Notes under the pieces: generated by a model
The model's input: the letters and a program-made list of their open reading frames with translations, nothing else
Told to the model about the DNA's origin: nothing
The model's database searches: none
NCBI GenBank assembly: GCA_023420935.1
Contig: JAEZUR010000078.1
Coordinates: 1 to 43,540 of the forward strand
Length of the DNA stretch: 43,540 nt
Direction: 5' to 3'
From: Bacillota bacterium
GTDB lineage: Bacteria > Bacillota > Clostridia > Lachnospirales > Lachnospiraceae
Position numbers and translations under genes: made by a program
Shown: positions 24,299 to 31,832 of the stretch, piece by piece
Numbering within the stretch: position 1 is the first letter of the stretch
Layout of the letters: the number at the start of each line of letters is the position of its first letter

Positions 24299-25075
24299 CT
24301 ATTGTGCTGGCGTCAACGCTTTTAATATAAGATTTGTCATTGTTTGCATTTCTTCAAAAATAAAGTCCGAAATGGTTGGTATCGTACTAACAATTAAAAA
24401 GAGAATAAATAGACCAACAAAAACTTTTAACTGCATACCAATAACAAACATATTCATCTGTGGAGCTATTTTAGCTAAAATACCAAGTACTACGTTAACC
24501 ATTAATAAGGAAGCAAAGATTGGAAGTACAATACGAAATCCAATAATAAAATAATCTCCCATAAATCTGCTCATAACAACATAAAGATTTGGTGAAAATA
24601 CTGCTTCCCCAATTGGAATCAGTTTGAAAGAATCAAATATGGCTTTTATTACAAAATGATACATATTGGTAACAATCATCATAAGCATAACCATATAAGA
24701 ATAATAGTTACCTGTTATGGTGGTTTCTATCTTAGAAACTGGGTCAAGTACATTAACCATAGAAAAACCAACTTCCATATCAATAATCTGCCCCGCAAAG
24801 TTGATAATATAAGAACAGATATTAGCCATATACCCTATCAATATCCCTGTAATTGCTTCTCTAACTACAAGAGAAGCATACCCAATTGACCCTTGGTAAT
24901 CAAGTGGCACGTATGTTGTTATTTGAACCACTAAAATAGTTAGAAATAATGACAATCCAGCTTTTACTCTTATTGGAATGTTCGATACTCCAAAAAAGGG
25001 AGCAACTGCTATAAACGATGCCATTCTCACAAAAATTAATATATATAACTCAATTCTTTCTACTGTAAAACTCAT
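24299..25075 (-). CDS. fliR: Flagellar export gate protein FliR
   Basis: FliR is one of the three small export-channel subunits that form the FliP5-FliQ4-FliR1 gate. The 258-residue protein is mostly hydrophobic with about six segments and the usual GxxISF-like regions (FFGVSNIPIRVKAGLSLFL). Its ATG lies four bases after the fliQ stop and has no recognisable ribosome site before it (AT-only sequence). Its translation is therefore probably coupled to that of fliQ, which may set low stoichiometry. Confidence 0.94.
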   Translation of the reverse strand: MSFTVERIELYILIFVRMASFIAVAPFFGVSNIPIRVKAGLSLFLTILVVQITTYVPLDYQGSIGYASLVVREAITGILIGYMANICSYIINFAGQIIDMEVGFSMVNVLDPVSKIETTITGNYYSYMVMLMMIVTNMYHFVIKAIFDSFKLIPIGEAVFSPNLYVVMSRFMGDYFIIGFRIVLPIFASLLMVNVVLGILAKIAPQMNMFVIGMQLKVFVGLFILFLIVSTIPTISDFIFEEMQTMTNLILKALTPAQ

Positions 25076-25079
25076 GATA

Positions 25080-25349
25080 TTATTTTATATAAACACTAAA
25101 ATTACTGTATAATGCAATCATATAATCAGCAATAGTATTCATAATCCAAGAACCGCTTATTATTATTACGATAAAGATAGCTAGCAACTTAGGAACAAAT
25201 GTGAGTGTTTGTTCCTGTATGGATGTTACTGTTTGAAAAACACTAATAATAAGACCGACAACTAATGACACTATAAGCATAGGTGCTGATGTCTTAATAA
25301 TAATCCATAATGTTTCTCTTGCAATATCTATAATTGTATCTTGCGTCAT
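25080..25349 (-). CDS. fliQ: Flagellar export gate protein FliQ
   Basis: FliQ is a two-helix export-gate subunit. The 89 residues match the family from MTQDTIIDIARETLWIIIK through the hydrophobic helix LIVSLVVGLIISVFQ to TSIQEQTLTFVPK and a second helix. The ATG has GGGAGG upstream, in contrast to fliR downstream. Confidence 0.96.
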   Translation of the reverse strand: MTQDTIIDIARETLWIIIKTSAPMLIVSLVVGLIISVFQTVTSIQEQTLTFVPKLLAIFIVIIISGSWIMNTIADYMIALYSNFSVYIK

Positions 25350-25370
25350 TTAAGACACCTCCCTGTTAAG

Positions 25371-26198
25371 CTAATAAAACGTCCTTACCAACTGCCCAAT
25401 AACAAGACTCCATCCATCTGCTAATACAAACAGCAAAATCTTAAATGGCATAGATATGGTCGTAGGTGGAAGCATCATCATACCCATAGACATTAGGGTG
25501 GAAGCAACTACCATGTCAATTACGATAAATGGTAAATAAATAAGAAATCCAATAATAAACGCTGTTCTTAATTCACTGATAATAAATGATGGAATTAACA
25601 CAGTTATTGGTATATCTTCTTCTTTTTGTAGCTCATCTGCAGAAATATCTGCAATATTCAAAAATAACTTTAAGTCTTTTCGCTTAGTTTGTTTATACAT
25701 AAAGGATCGAATTGGTTCTAACCCTTTATCAATAGCCTCTTCTTGTGTCAACTCACCTTGTGTATATGGCGTAAGTGCCGTAGTATTTATTTCTGTAAAA
25801 ACTGGTGACATAATAAAGAATGTTAAAAACAACGCCAACCCAATCAGAATCTGATTGGGTGGTGTCGTCATCGTACCCAATGCAGAACGTACAAAATGTA
25901 GCACTATCAAGATTCTTGTAAAGGAAGTAACCATTATAAGAATTGATGGTGCTATAGAAAGTACCGTAAGTATCAACAACATTTGTAATGTAGATGACAT
26001 ACTTGCACTTCCTGCATTAGAAGAAATATTCACTTCAAAAGCATCTGGATCATTGGTAATTGTATTACTACCACCAATTTCATCAACTTCTGTTGCATAA
26101 ACAGGCGTAGCACAAAGAAAGGCTAATATACATACAACAAATAATACGCAACTTAATTTACCTATTATTCGTCTCCACTTTCTAACATATGTATTCAT
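25371..26198 (-). CDS. fliP: Flagellar export gate protein FliP
   Basis: FliP forms most of the export-gate pore. A cleavable signal-like helix (residues ~15-36, ending ATPVYA) begins the protein, followed by four membrane helices including SIAPSILIMVTSFTRI. Family motifs FVRSALGTMTTPPNQ and PFKILLFVLADGW are present. I chose the ATG at 26198 because AGAGG precedes it by nine bases; the extra three codons upstream begin with TTG. A hairpin lies in the gap before it. Confidence 0.96.
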   Translation of the reverse strand: MNTYVRKWRRIIGKLSCVLFVVCILAFLCATPVYATEVDEIGGSNTITNDPDAFEVNISSNAGSASMSSTLQMLLILTVLSIAPSILIMVTSFTRILIVLHFVRSALGTMTTPPNQILIGLALFLTFFIMSPVFTEINTTALTPYTQGELTQEEAIDKGLEPIRSFMYKQTKRKDLKLFLNIADISADELQKEEDIPITVLIPSFIISELRTAFIIGFLIYLPFIVIDMVVASTLMSMGMMMLPPTTISMPFKILLFVLADGWSLVIGQLVRTFY

Positions 26199-26223
26199 GA
26201 ATATCAACCTCTACAAGTTTCCA

Positions 26224-26250
26224 GGAGTATTTTCACAGGAAGAATACTCC
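26224..26250 (-). other. Intercistronic hairpin between fliO and fliP
   Basis: GGAGTATT (26224-26231) and AATACTCC (26243-26250) pair perfectly, extendable to about 10 bp with a U-A and a G-U pair, around a 7-base loop. It lies between the fliO stop and the fliP ribosome site. No U-tract follows, so it is not a standard terminator. A processing or mRNA-stability role is possible. Confidence 0.55.
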
Positions 26251-26265
26251 CTATTATTTTAAATT

Positions 26266-26637
26266 TTATTCTTTATCTTTACGATTCTGCTTTGTAATTA
26301 ATTTAGAAAAAACATCTTTAAACTCGTTATTAACAGACCCACTCATCTCTTGAATTAATAGTTGATCTTTATCTACATCAGTTAAATACTCAATATGATC
26401 CTTACTAATTCCGATGGCGATATACTTTTCACCAACTTTTACAATTTGTATAAATTTATTCTGAGTTAATTTATAAGTCTCAATAACGGAAATATTTCTA
26501 TTCTTTCCTTGACCAAGTCCTGTCTTACCAATCCATTTTGTAGTATAATACGTTGCGACCAAGATTATCACAAAAATGATGATTAATCCGATCAGTTGCA
26601 TTACATTTTCAATGGTTGACATACCTGCTTCTAGCAT
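26266..26637 (-). CDS. fliO: Flagellar biosynthesis protein FliO
   Basis: FliO helps assemble the FliP-containing export gate. The 123-residue protein has one membrane helix (LIGLIIIFVIILVATYY) and a small cytoplasmic domain with the conserved pattern ISVIETYKLTQNKFIQIVKVGEKYIAIGIS. Position between cheY and fliP is the usual one. The start at 26637 is favoured by GGTGGG six bases upstream; an ATG five codons later is possible. Confidence 0.9.
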   Translation of the reverse strand: MLEAGMSTIENVMQLIGLIIIFVIILVATYYTTKWIGKTGLGQGKNRNISVIETYKLTQNKFIQIVKVGEKYIAIGISKDHIEYLTDVDKDQLLIQEMSGSVNNEFKDVFSKLITKQNRKDKE

Positions 26638-26639
26638 GA

Positions 26640-27002
26640 TTAGCCCACCGCTTTTTTCACAGCTTCTAATACTCTATCTGCCTGAAATGGTTTAACAATA
26701 AAGTCTTTCGCTCCGGATTGAATTGATTCAATAACCATAGCTTGTTGTCCCATTGCAGAACACATAATTACATTAGCACCTGGATCTCCTTCTTTGATTT
26801 TCTTCAATGCTTGAATTCCATCCATTTCAGGCATAGTAATATCCATCATTACTAGATCTGGTTTTGTTTCATTGTACTTTTCTACTGCTTTTAATCCATT
26901 TTCAGCTTCTCCAGCGATATTGTAACCATTCTTTGTTAAAATATCCTTAATCATCATTCTCATAAAAGCTGCGTCGTCACAAATTAAAATATTTTTTGCC
27001 AT
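26640..27002 (-). CDS. cheY: Chemotaxis response regulator CheY
   Basis: CheY-P binds FliM/FliY and sets motor direction. This is a stand-alone 120-residue receiver with acidic pocket DD at residues 9-10, phospho-acceptor Asp54 in MMDITMPEMDG, Ser in MCSAMG and Lys in IVKPFQ. It sits inside the fliY-fliO interval, as in Bacillus, rather than near cheA. Confidence 0.97.
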   Translation of the reverse strand: MAKNILICDDAAFMRMMIKDILTKNGYNIAGEAENGLKAVEKYNETKPDLVMMDITMPEMDGIQALKKIKEGDPGANVIMCSAMGQQAMVIESIQSGAKDFIVKPFQADRVLEAVKKAVG

Positions 27003-27030
27003 ATTTTTTCTCTCCTATCAACTGGTTATA

Positions 27031-28224
27031 TTATCTTATAATTTCAGTAACTCGAATACCAAAACTTTCTTCAATAACTACTACTTCGCCCTTAGCAACA
27101 AATTTACCATTCACTAAAACATCAATTGGTTCTCCGGCTAATTTATTAAGTTCTATAATTGTTCCGGGTGAAAAATCAAGTATTTCTTTAATTGATTTAT
27201 TTGTTCTACCAAGTTCTACTGTTACCTCCAAAGGTACATCCATTATTAAATCAATATTTTCTGTTTGCGTAAATGGATTTACATTGGCACTAAATGCCTG
27301 AAATTGTGCTGGCTGAACATTTACATCCTGCATTGGCATTCCATAAGGCATCGTTCCAGACATTGGCATTGGCTGCCCCATCATCGGTTGTCCCATATAC
27401 GGAATCTGACCTCCTTGCATCTGCTGATTCATATTCATCATCTGTGGTGTATTTTGCATAGGTTGGCTCTGAACAGGCTGCTGTTGTTGAGTCTCGTAGC
27501 TTGGTGCCTGTGCTTGTGCCATCGGCATGTCCTCATTTACAGGTTCTACCGATTTTGTAAACTGCTGGTACAAGTCTCTAGCAAAATCAAATGGATATAA
27601 CTGCATAATTTGACTATCTACTAAATTACCTATTTCCATTTTAAATGATACCATCACAAATTCATGAGCTAAAAATGAAGAGATGTCAGTTTCTTCAATG
27701 GAATCATTTAAATCTATTAAGCTTGCGGCTGGTGGACTGATATCAACTTTTTTCTCTATCATAGAAGAAATGGAAGTTGCTGCGGAACCCATCATCTGGT
27801 TCATCGCTTCGCTAATAGCACTTAGATGAAGATCCGACAATTCATCTGCTATATTAGTTCCATCCCCACCCATCATTAAATCAGTTATAATCTTAACATC
27901 TGTTTCTTTCAAAACCAGTATATTTTTACCATCAAGCCCCTCTTTATATGAGATTTGAATAAAAACGCAAGGTCTATCATACTGTGGTGAAAGCTCGCGT
28001 AATGTAGAATATGATACTACGGGAGTTGTAATAACAACTTTATTATTAACAAGTGTTGATAAAGTCGTTGCTGCAGTTCCCATACTAATATTTGATATCT
28101 CACCAATTGCATCTTTCTCTTGGTCTGTCAAGTGATCACCAGAACTCACATCTGTTGTACTTTCTGTTGGATCTATTCCACTTAGAAGCGCGTTGATTTC
28201 TTCTTGAGATAACATACCATCCAT
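27031..28224 (-). CDS. fliY: Motor switch phosphatase FliY (CheC-like plus FliN domain)
   Basis: FliY forms the switch C-ring and removes phosphate from CheY-P at the motor. An N-terminal CheY-P-binding helix (MLSQEEINALLSG) leads into a CheC-like domain with two intact D/S-x3-E-x2-N sites (DAIGEISN and SAISEAMN). A Met/Gln/Pro-rich linker (about residues 225-300) then connects to a C-terminal FliN domain with VPLEVTVELGRTNKSIKEIL and FSPGTIIELNKLAGEPIDV. The length of 397 residues is typical. It replaces a simple FliN, as in Bacilli and Clostridia. Confidence 0.95.
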   Translation of the reverse strand: MDGMLSQEEINALLSGIDPTESTTDVSSGDHLTDQEKDAIGEISNISMGTAATTLSTLVNNKVVITTPVVSYSTLRELSPQYDRPCVFIQISYKEGLDGKNILVLKETDVKIITDLMMGGDGTNIADELSDLHLSAISEAMNQMMGSAATSISSMIEKKVDISPPAASLIDLNDSIEETDISSFLAHEFVMVSFKMEIGNLVDSQIMQLYPFDFARDLYQQFTKSVEPVNEDMPMAQAQAPSYETQQQQPVQSQPMQNTPQMMNMNQQMQGGQIPYMGQPMMGQPMPMSGTMPYGMPMQDVNVQPAQFQAFSANVNPFTQTENIDLIMDVPLEVTVELGRTNKSIKEILDFSPGTIIELNKLAGEPIDVLVNGKFVAKGEVVVIEESFGIRVTEIIR

Positions 28225-28229
28225 AAAAC

Positions 28230-29207
28230 TTACTCCTCCCTAATTATTGATGTAATTCTTACCGCATAAGAATCTGATGATGCTCCAGGCAATGCAGTAA
28301 ATTTATTAATATTACCAACAAATACATCAAGTTCATCTTCCACTTTTGTATTCAATCTGATAATGTCACCAACTTGTATATTAATAAAATCATTTACAGA
28401 AATAACGCTTTTTCCTAATACAGCTCGAATAGGAATTTTAGCTTTTGAAATGGTTGCCTCAATTGCTTCTTGATAAACTTTAACATCCTTAACTTGCATG
28501 GTTGAGTACCAGTACTTAGTATTTAATTTCTCAATTACTGATTCAACACATGTATAAGGGATACAAATATTCATGAGCCCCTCTACCGAGCCTATCTTAA
28601 TATTCATTGTGATTATCGAAGTCATTTCACTTGGTGAAATAATCTGAGCAAATTGTGAATTGGTTTCTATTCTCTCCAATCTTGGCTGTACCTTAACTAC
28701 ACTTTGCCATGGCTCAATCAATAGATTCGTACACACATTCATAATTCTTTCTAAAATAATTAATTCTATTTCAGAAAAATCTCTTGATTTATCTAAAGGT
28801 TGCCCTACTCCCCCTAGCATTCTATCAATAATTGCATAACCCAAATTATCTGATAGATCGATAATGATATTACCTTCTAGCGGAGCAAAATTTACAATTC
28901 CCAGAAGCACTGGATTAGATAATGCATTGGAAAATTCTGAATACGTAATTGCTTCTGAATTCATGACCTCAACTTGTATATTTTTTCTTAGGTAAGCTGG
29001 TAAATTCGTTGACAACAGACGTCCATAATGTTCAAATATAATTTCTAATGTTCTTAAATGCTCTTTTGAGAATTTTGAAGGTCTGGCAAAGTCATAATTT
29101 TTAACCTGCTTTTCGCCGGTATCTTTTATATCGTCCGCATCTAGCTCCCCACTATTCAGGGCGGCAAGCAGATTATCTATCTCATTTTGCGATAAGACAT
29201 CGCCCAT
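28230..29207 (-). CDS. fliM: Flagellar motor switch protein FliM
   Basis: FliM builds the middle of the C-ring and receives CheY-P. The N-terminal peptide LSQNEIDNLLAAL binds CheY-P, the middle domain shows YDFARPSKFSKEHLRTLEIIFEHYGR, and the C-terminal FliN-like domain ends the protein (VGDIIRLNTKVEDELDVFVG). The length of 325 residues is typical. It precedes fliY by five bases. Confidence 0.97.
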   Translation of the reverse strand: MGDVLSQNEIDNLLAALNSGELDADDIKDTGEKQVKNYDFARPSKFSKEHLRTLEIIFEHYGRLLSTNLPAYLRKNIQVEVMNSEAITYSEFSNALSNPVLLGIVNFAPLEGNIIIDLSDNLGYAIIDRMLGGVGQPLDKSRDFSEIELIILERIMNVCTNLLIEPWQSVVKVQPRLERIETNSQFAQIISPSEMTSIITMNIKIGSVEGLMNICIPYTCVESVIEKLNTKYWYSTMQVKDVKVYQEAIEATISKAKIPIRAVLGKSVISVNDFINIQVGDIIRLNTKVEDELDVFVGNINKFTALPGASSDSYAVRITSIIREE

Positions 29208-29225
29208 TACTTCTCACCTCACATA

Positions 29226-29256
29226 TTATTATCATAACATACTTTTCTTATAATAT
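29226..29256 (-). promoter_or_regulatory. Weak candidate promoter upstream of fliM
   Basis: The 120-base gap between fliL and fliM contains a -10-like TATGAT preceded at 17 bases by TTTATA, close to but weaker than the sigma-A consensus; positions are approximate. The gap is longer than most in this operon, which is why I list it. It may be a chance match in AT-rich DNA. Confidence 0.25.
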
Positions 29257-29327
29257 AAAGTAATAAATCCCTATATCTTGCATATAAATAAATTCCATAT
29301 CTATATTTAGAACTTTATTATCTATTG

Positions 29328-29849
29328 TTACTGATATCTAAAATTACCAAATGAAATATCAATTATAAAATCAGACTTATAATATTCTTGAATCTTTTTC
29401 AGAACTTCTGTTTTTATATCTGCTTCATGATCATGAACTTCCTCAATCGTGTACTGGGATATTACATTTCGAACCATTTCAGTAAAGATATCTTGTTTAC
29501 CTGCTAAAGTTTCTTTATATCCTTCATAATCTTTATTACTCATATCCATGGAAAATGATATGGAATCAAGCAAAGCAAAATGTTCTACACCATCCGTACC
29601 TTTCTTAAGGTTCATGGTTAACTCTTTCTCAATAATAAATGAGGTATCAATTTCATTAATATCAAGTTGTTTACCCTCAGCTTCACCCTCCGTACTTTCT
29701 AATTCAAGTTCGATCACAGATGCAACTTGCGTAATCAATTTGTTCGTTTTGCTTGAAGTAGGTACTACAACAAATACGATCAATGCTGTTAATATGACAT
29801 TAACAATGGCTAATGCTAAAATAATAATTGTAAGTATGTTTTTTTTCAT
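29328..29849 (-). CDS. fliL: Flagellar basal body-associated protein FliL
   Basis: FliL is an inner-membrane, single-helix protein that supports stator function. The protein has a short cytoplasmic end, a membrane helix (ILTIIILALAIVNVILTALIVFV) and an extracytoplasmic domain of about 130 residues with typical segments (KELTMNLKKG, VLKKIQEYY). The length of 173 residues is normal. It follows motB. Confidence 0.93.
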   Translation of the reverse strand: MKKNILTIIILALAIVNVILTALIVFVVVPTSSKTNKLITQVASVIELELESTEGEAEGKQLDINEIDTSFIIEKELTMNLKKGTDGVEHFALLDSISFSMDMSNKDYEGYKETLAGKQDIFTEMVRNVISQYTIEEVHDHEADIKTEVLKKIQEYYKSDFIIDISFGNFRYQ

Positions 29850-29869
29850 CCACTTTTATCCCCATTCTG

Positions 29870-30697
29870 TCATTTATTATTTACTTGATCCAAGTCTGTA
29901 TATATTTTAATCTCAACACGTCGGTTCTTAGCTCTGCCCTCTGAAGTTTTATTACTAGCAACTGGATCAAATTCACTTCTTCCTGAAGCTTCCAATGTAT
30001 CTGGATTCAAGCCTTTTTTACTGGTTAAAAACTCAAAGACTGTAGTTGCTCTTGCTGTTGATAACCACATGTTACTTTTATAAGCACTACTCGATATTGG
30101 AACATTATCTGTATGACCTTCAATTTTTATCAGATACTTATCATACATTTTTAGAATATCACCTAATTTATTAAGAATAGGTTTCGCTCCTTCTTTTATA
30201 TCTGCCTTTCCAGAATCAAAAAGAATTCCACCGCTTATTGATATTCTCACGTATTGATACTTATTGTCCATATCTATGGCTATCTGATCTGTGATTTGAT
30301 TTTTTTCAGCTAACTCAGAAACTTCCTCATACACAGTTTCGGTAGCTTCCTTCTGTTCTTCCGCAAGTTTCTTTTCATATTCTTTCATAGGGTCAGATTC
30401 GCTAGATTCTTCGCTTTCGCTAGCCTTTCCCATATTACTGAAATATTCTGCTAAATTATTCAACTGGCTTGCACCGCTAGAGATTAATGTTCCTTGCTCT
30501 ATTCCAGCGCCTCCCCCGTTAAATATGGTATAACTATTGGAAAGTGAAGCAACAAGCTGTTCATACTTATCTTGATCCACACTGGAAAAGGCAAAAAGCA
30601 ATACAAAGAAGCATAAAAGTAAATTCATCAAATCGGCAAAGGTATTCATCCAAGCTGGTGTCCCAGGTGGTGCTGATTGCTCCCTCTTTCTAGCCAT
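29870..30697 (-). CDS. motB: Flagellar stator protein MotB
   Basis: MotB anchors the stator to peptidoglycan and carries the ion-binding Asp. The N-terminal helix FADLMNLLLCFFVLLFAFS holds the key Asp. A Glu-rich coiled region follows. The OmpA-like domain has IKIEGHTDNVPIS, LSTARATTVFEFL and RAKNRRVEIKI. The 275-residue length is normal. The ATG overlaps the motA stop by eight bases, as expected for the stator pair. Confidence 0.96.
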   Translation of the reverse strand: MARKREQSAPPGTPAWMNTFADLMNLLLCFFVLLFAFSSVDQDKYEQLVASLSNSYTIFNGGGAGIEQGTLISSGASQLNNLAEYFSNMGKASESEESSESDPMKEYEKKLAEEQKEATETVYEEVSELAEKNQITDQIAIDMDNKYQYVRISISGGILFDSGKADIKEGAKPILNKLGDILKMYDKYLIKIEGHTDNVPISSSAYKSNMWLSTARATTVFEFLTSKKGLNPDTLEASGRSEFDPVASNKTSEGRAKNRRVEIKIYTDLDQVNNK

Positions 30698-31493
30698 TTA
30701 GTACCTCGCTTTCATCTTTATCATTAAGCGTGTTCCTTCCTGTTGGAGGTAAGAATGATTTTAGTTTTTCCTCTATAACTCGAGGATTTTCACCTGCTTG
30801 TATAGATAAAAGACCTTCTACCATTACTTCTTTTAACATGATTTCCGATGCATTATTGGCTTTTAATTTGGTTGCAATTGGTGCGCAGATCCAGTTCGCT
30901 AATACTGCTCCGTAAAATGTTGTTACAAGCGCTACGGCCATATTAGGACCAACCGTACTAATATCATCTAATTGCTTTAACATATTAATTAAACCAATTA
31001 AAGTACCTATCATACCCCATGCAGGACCCATGGCTCCAAGATTTTCCCAAAAACTAATTACTTTACCATGTCTACCTTCAATACTAATCAATTCGGTTTC
31101 CATAATGCTTCGCACTAACTCAGGGTCGGTACCATCAACAATTAATAGAATTCCTTTTTTTAGAAACTGGTCTTCAATACCATTCGCAGCTTCTTCTAAT
31201 GCAAGCAAACCTTCTTTTCTTGCTACATTAGATAAATCGATAATTGTCTTAATTGTTTCTGCTTCACCCGAAGGTAACACCTTCATTACTAAACCAAACG
31301 TTCTAAGAGAAGCTATGAAAGCTGGTATACTTGGAGAAGATGCTAACATACACATGAATGACCCTCCTAGTGTAATTAAAACGGAAGGTATATCAATAAA
31401 ATTGGTAATTACCGAAAGATCCTGACCAAAGAGTATACCAAATATAACGATACAAAAACACATTATTAACCCTATAATGGATGCTAAATCCAA
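30690..31493 (-). CDS. motA: Flagellar stator protein MotA
   Basis: MotA is the four-helix stator subunit that transmits ion flow to FliG. The 267-residue sequence has the expected helices, the segment SLRTFGLVMKV, and the conserved block MGPAWGMIGTLIGLI, then GPNMAVALVTTFYGAVLANWI. Translation starts at a TTG (31493) with GGTGG eight bases upstream. It follows flbD, in the usual flbD-motA-motB order. Confidence 0.96.
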   Translation of the reverse strand: MDLASIIGLIMCFCIVIFGILFGQDLSVITNFIDIPSVLITLGGSFMCMLASSPSIPAFIASLRTFGLVMKVLPSGEAETIKTIIDLSNVARKEGLLALEEAANGIEDQFLKKGILLIVDGTDPELVRSIMETELISIEGRHGKVISFWENLGAMGPAWGMIGTLIGLINMLKQLDDISTVGPNMAVALVTTFYGAVLANWICAPIATKLKANNASEIMLKEVMVEGLLSIQAGENPRVIEEKLKSFLPPTGRNTLNDKDESEVLNG

Positions 31494-31508
31494 TTTCTAC
31501 ACCACCTA

Positions 31509-31697
31509 TCATTTTTCTACATATATTTCCCTTTTGTACAATATTACTAAATTTCTAATCTCTTGTCTACTTTCTTTTGCAATCAGTTTCTTACCATTGC
31601 TAAGAGTAATGACCGTATCCGGAGTTTCTTCGATCATTTCTATCAAATCAGCATTTACTGTAATTTTCGAATCATTCATTCTTGTAATTTCTATCAC
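31509..31697 (-). CDS. flbD: FlbD-family small flagellar protein
   Basis: The 62-residue protein matches the small FlbD family seen between flgE and motA in Gram-positive flagellar operons (MIEITRMNDSKITVNADLIE, then VITLSNGKKLIAKES). It is unrelated to the Caulobacter regulator of the same name. The GTG start has GGAGG seven bases upstream. Its molecular role is unclear. Confidence 0.9.
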   Translation of the reverse strand: MIEITRMNDSKITVNADLIEMIEETPDTVITLSNGKKLIAKESRQEIRNLVILYKREIYVEK

Positions 31698-31791
31698 AAT
31701 TTGACCTCCAGTCTGTTCGAGGACATCTGCGTTAAACTATATAACACATACTTCTTCAATTGATTATATAAACATATTTCTTTTTACTATA

Positions 31792-31818
31792 ATGGGTGAC
31801 AGGGAATCTGCCACCCAT
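31792..31818 (-). other. Intercistronic hairpin between flgE and flbD
   Basis: ATGGGTG (31792-31798) pairs with CACCCAT (31812-31818). The stem extends through a G-U pair and CAG/CTG to about 11 bp around a five-base loop. It lies 15 bases after the flgE stop, in a 135-base gap otherwise without genes. No U-tract follows on the minus strand, so termination is unlikely, but transcript processing or stability effects are plausible. Confidence 0.55.
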
Positions 31819-31832
31819 GAAAACTATATTAA

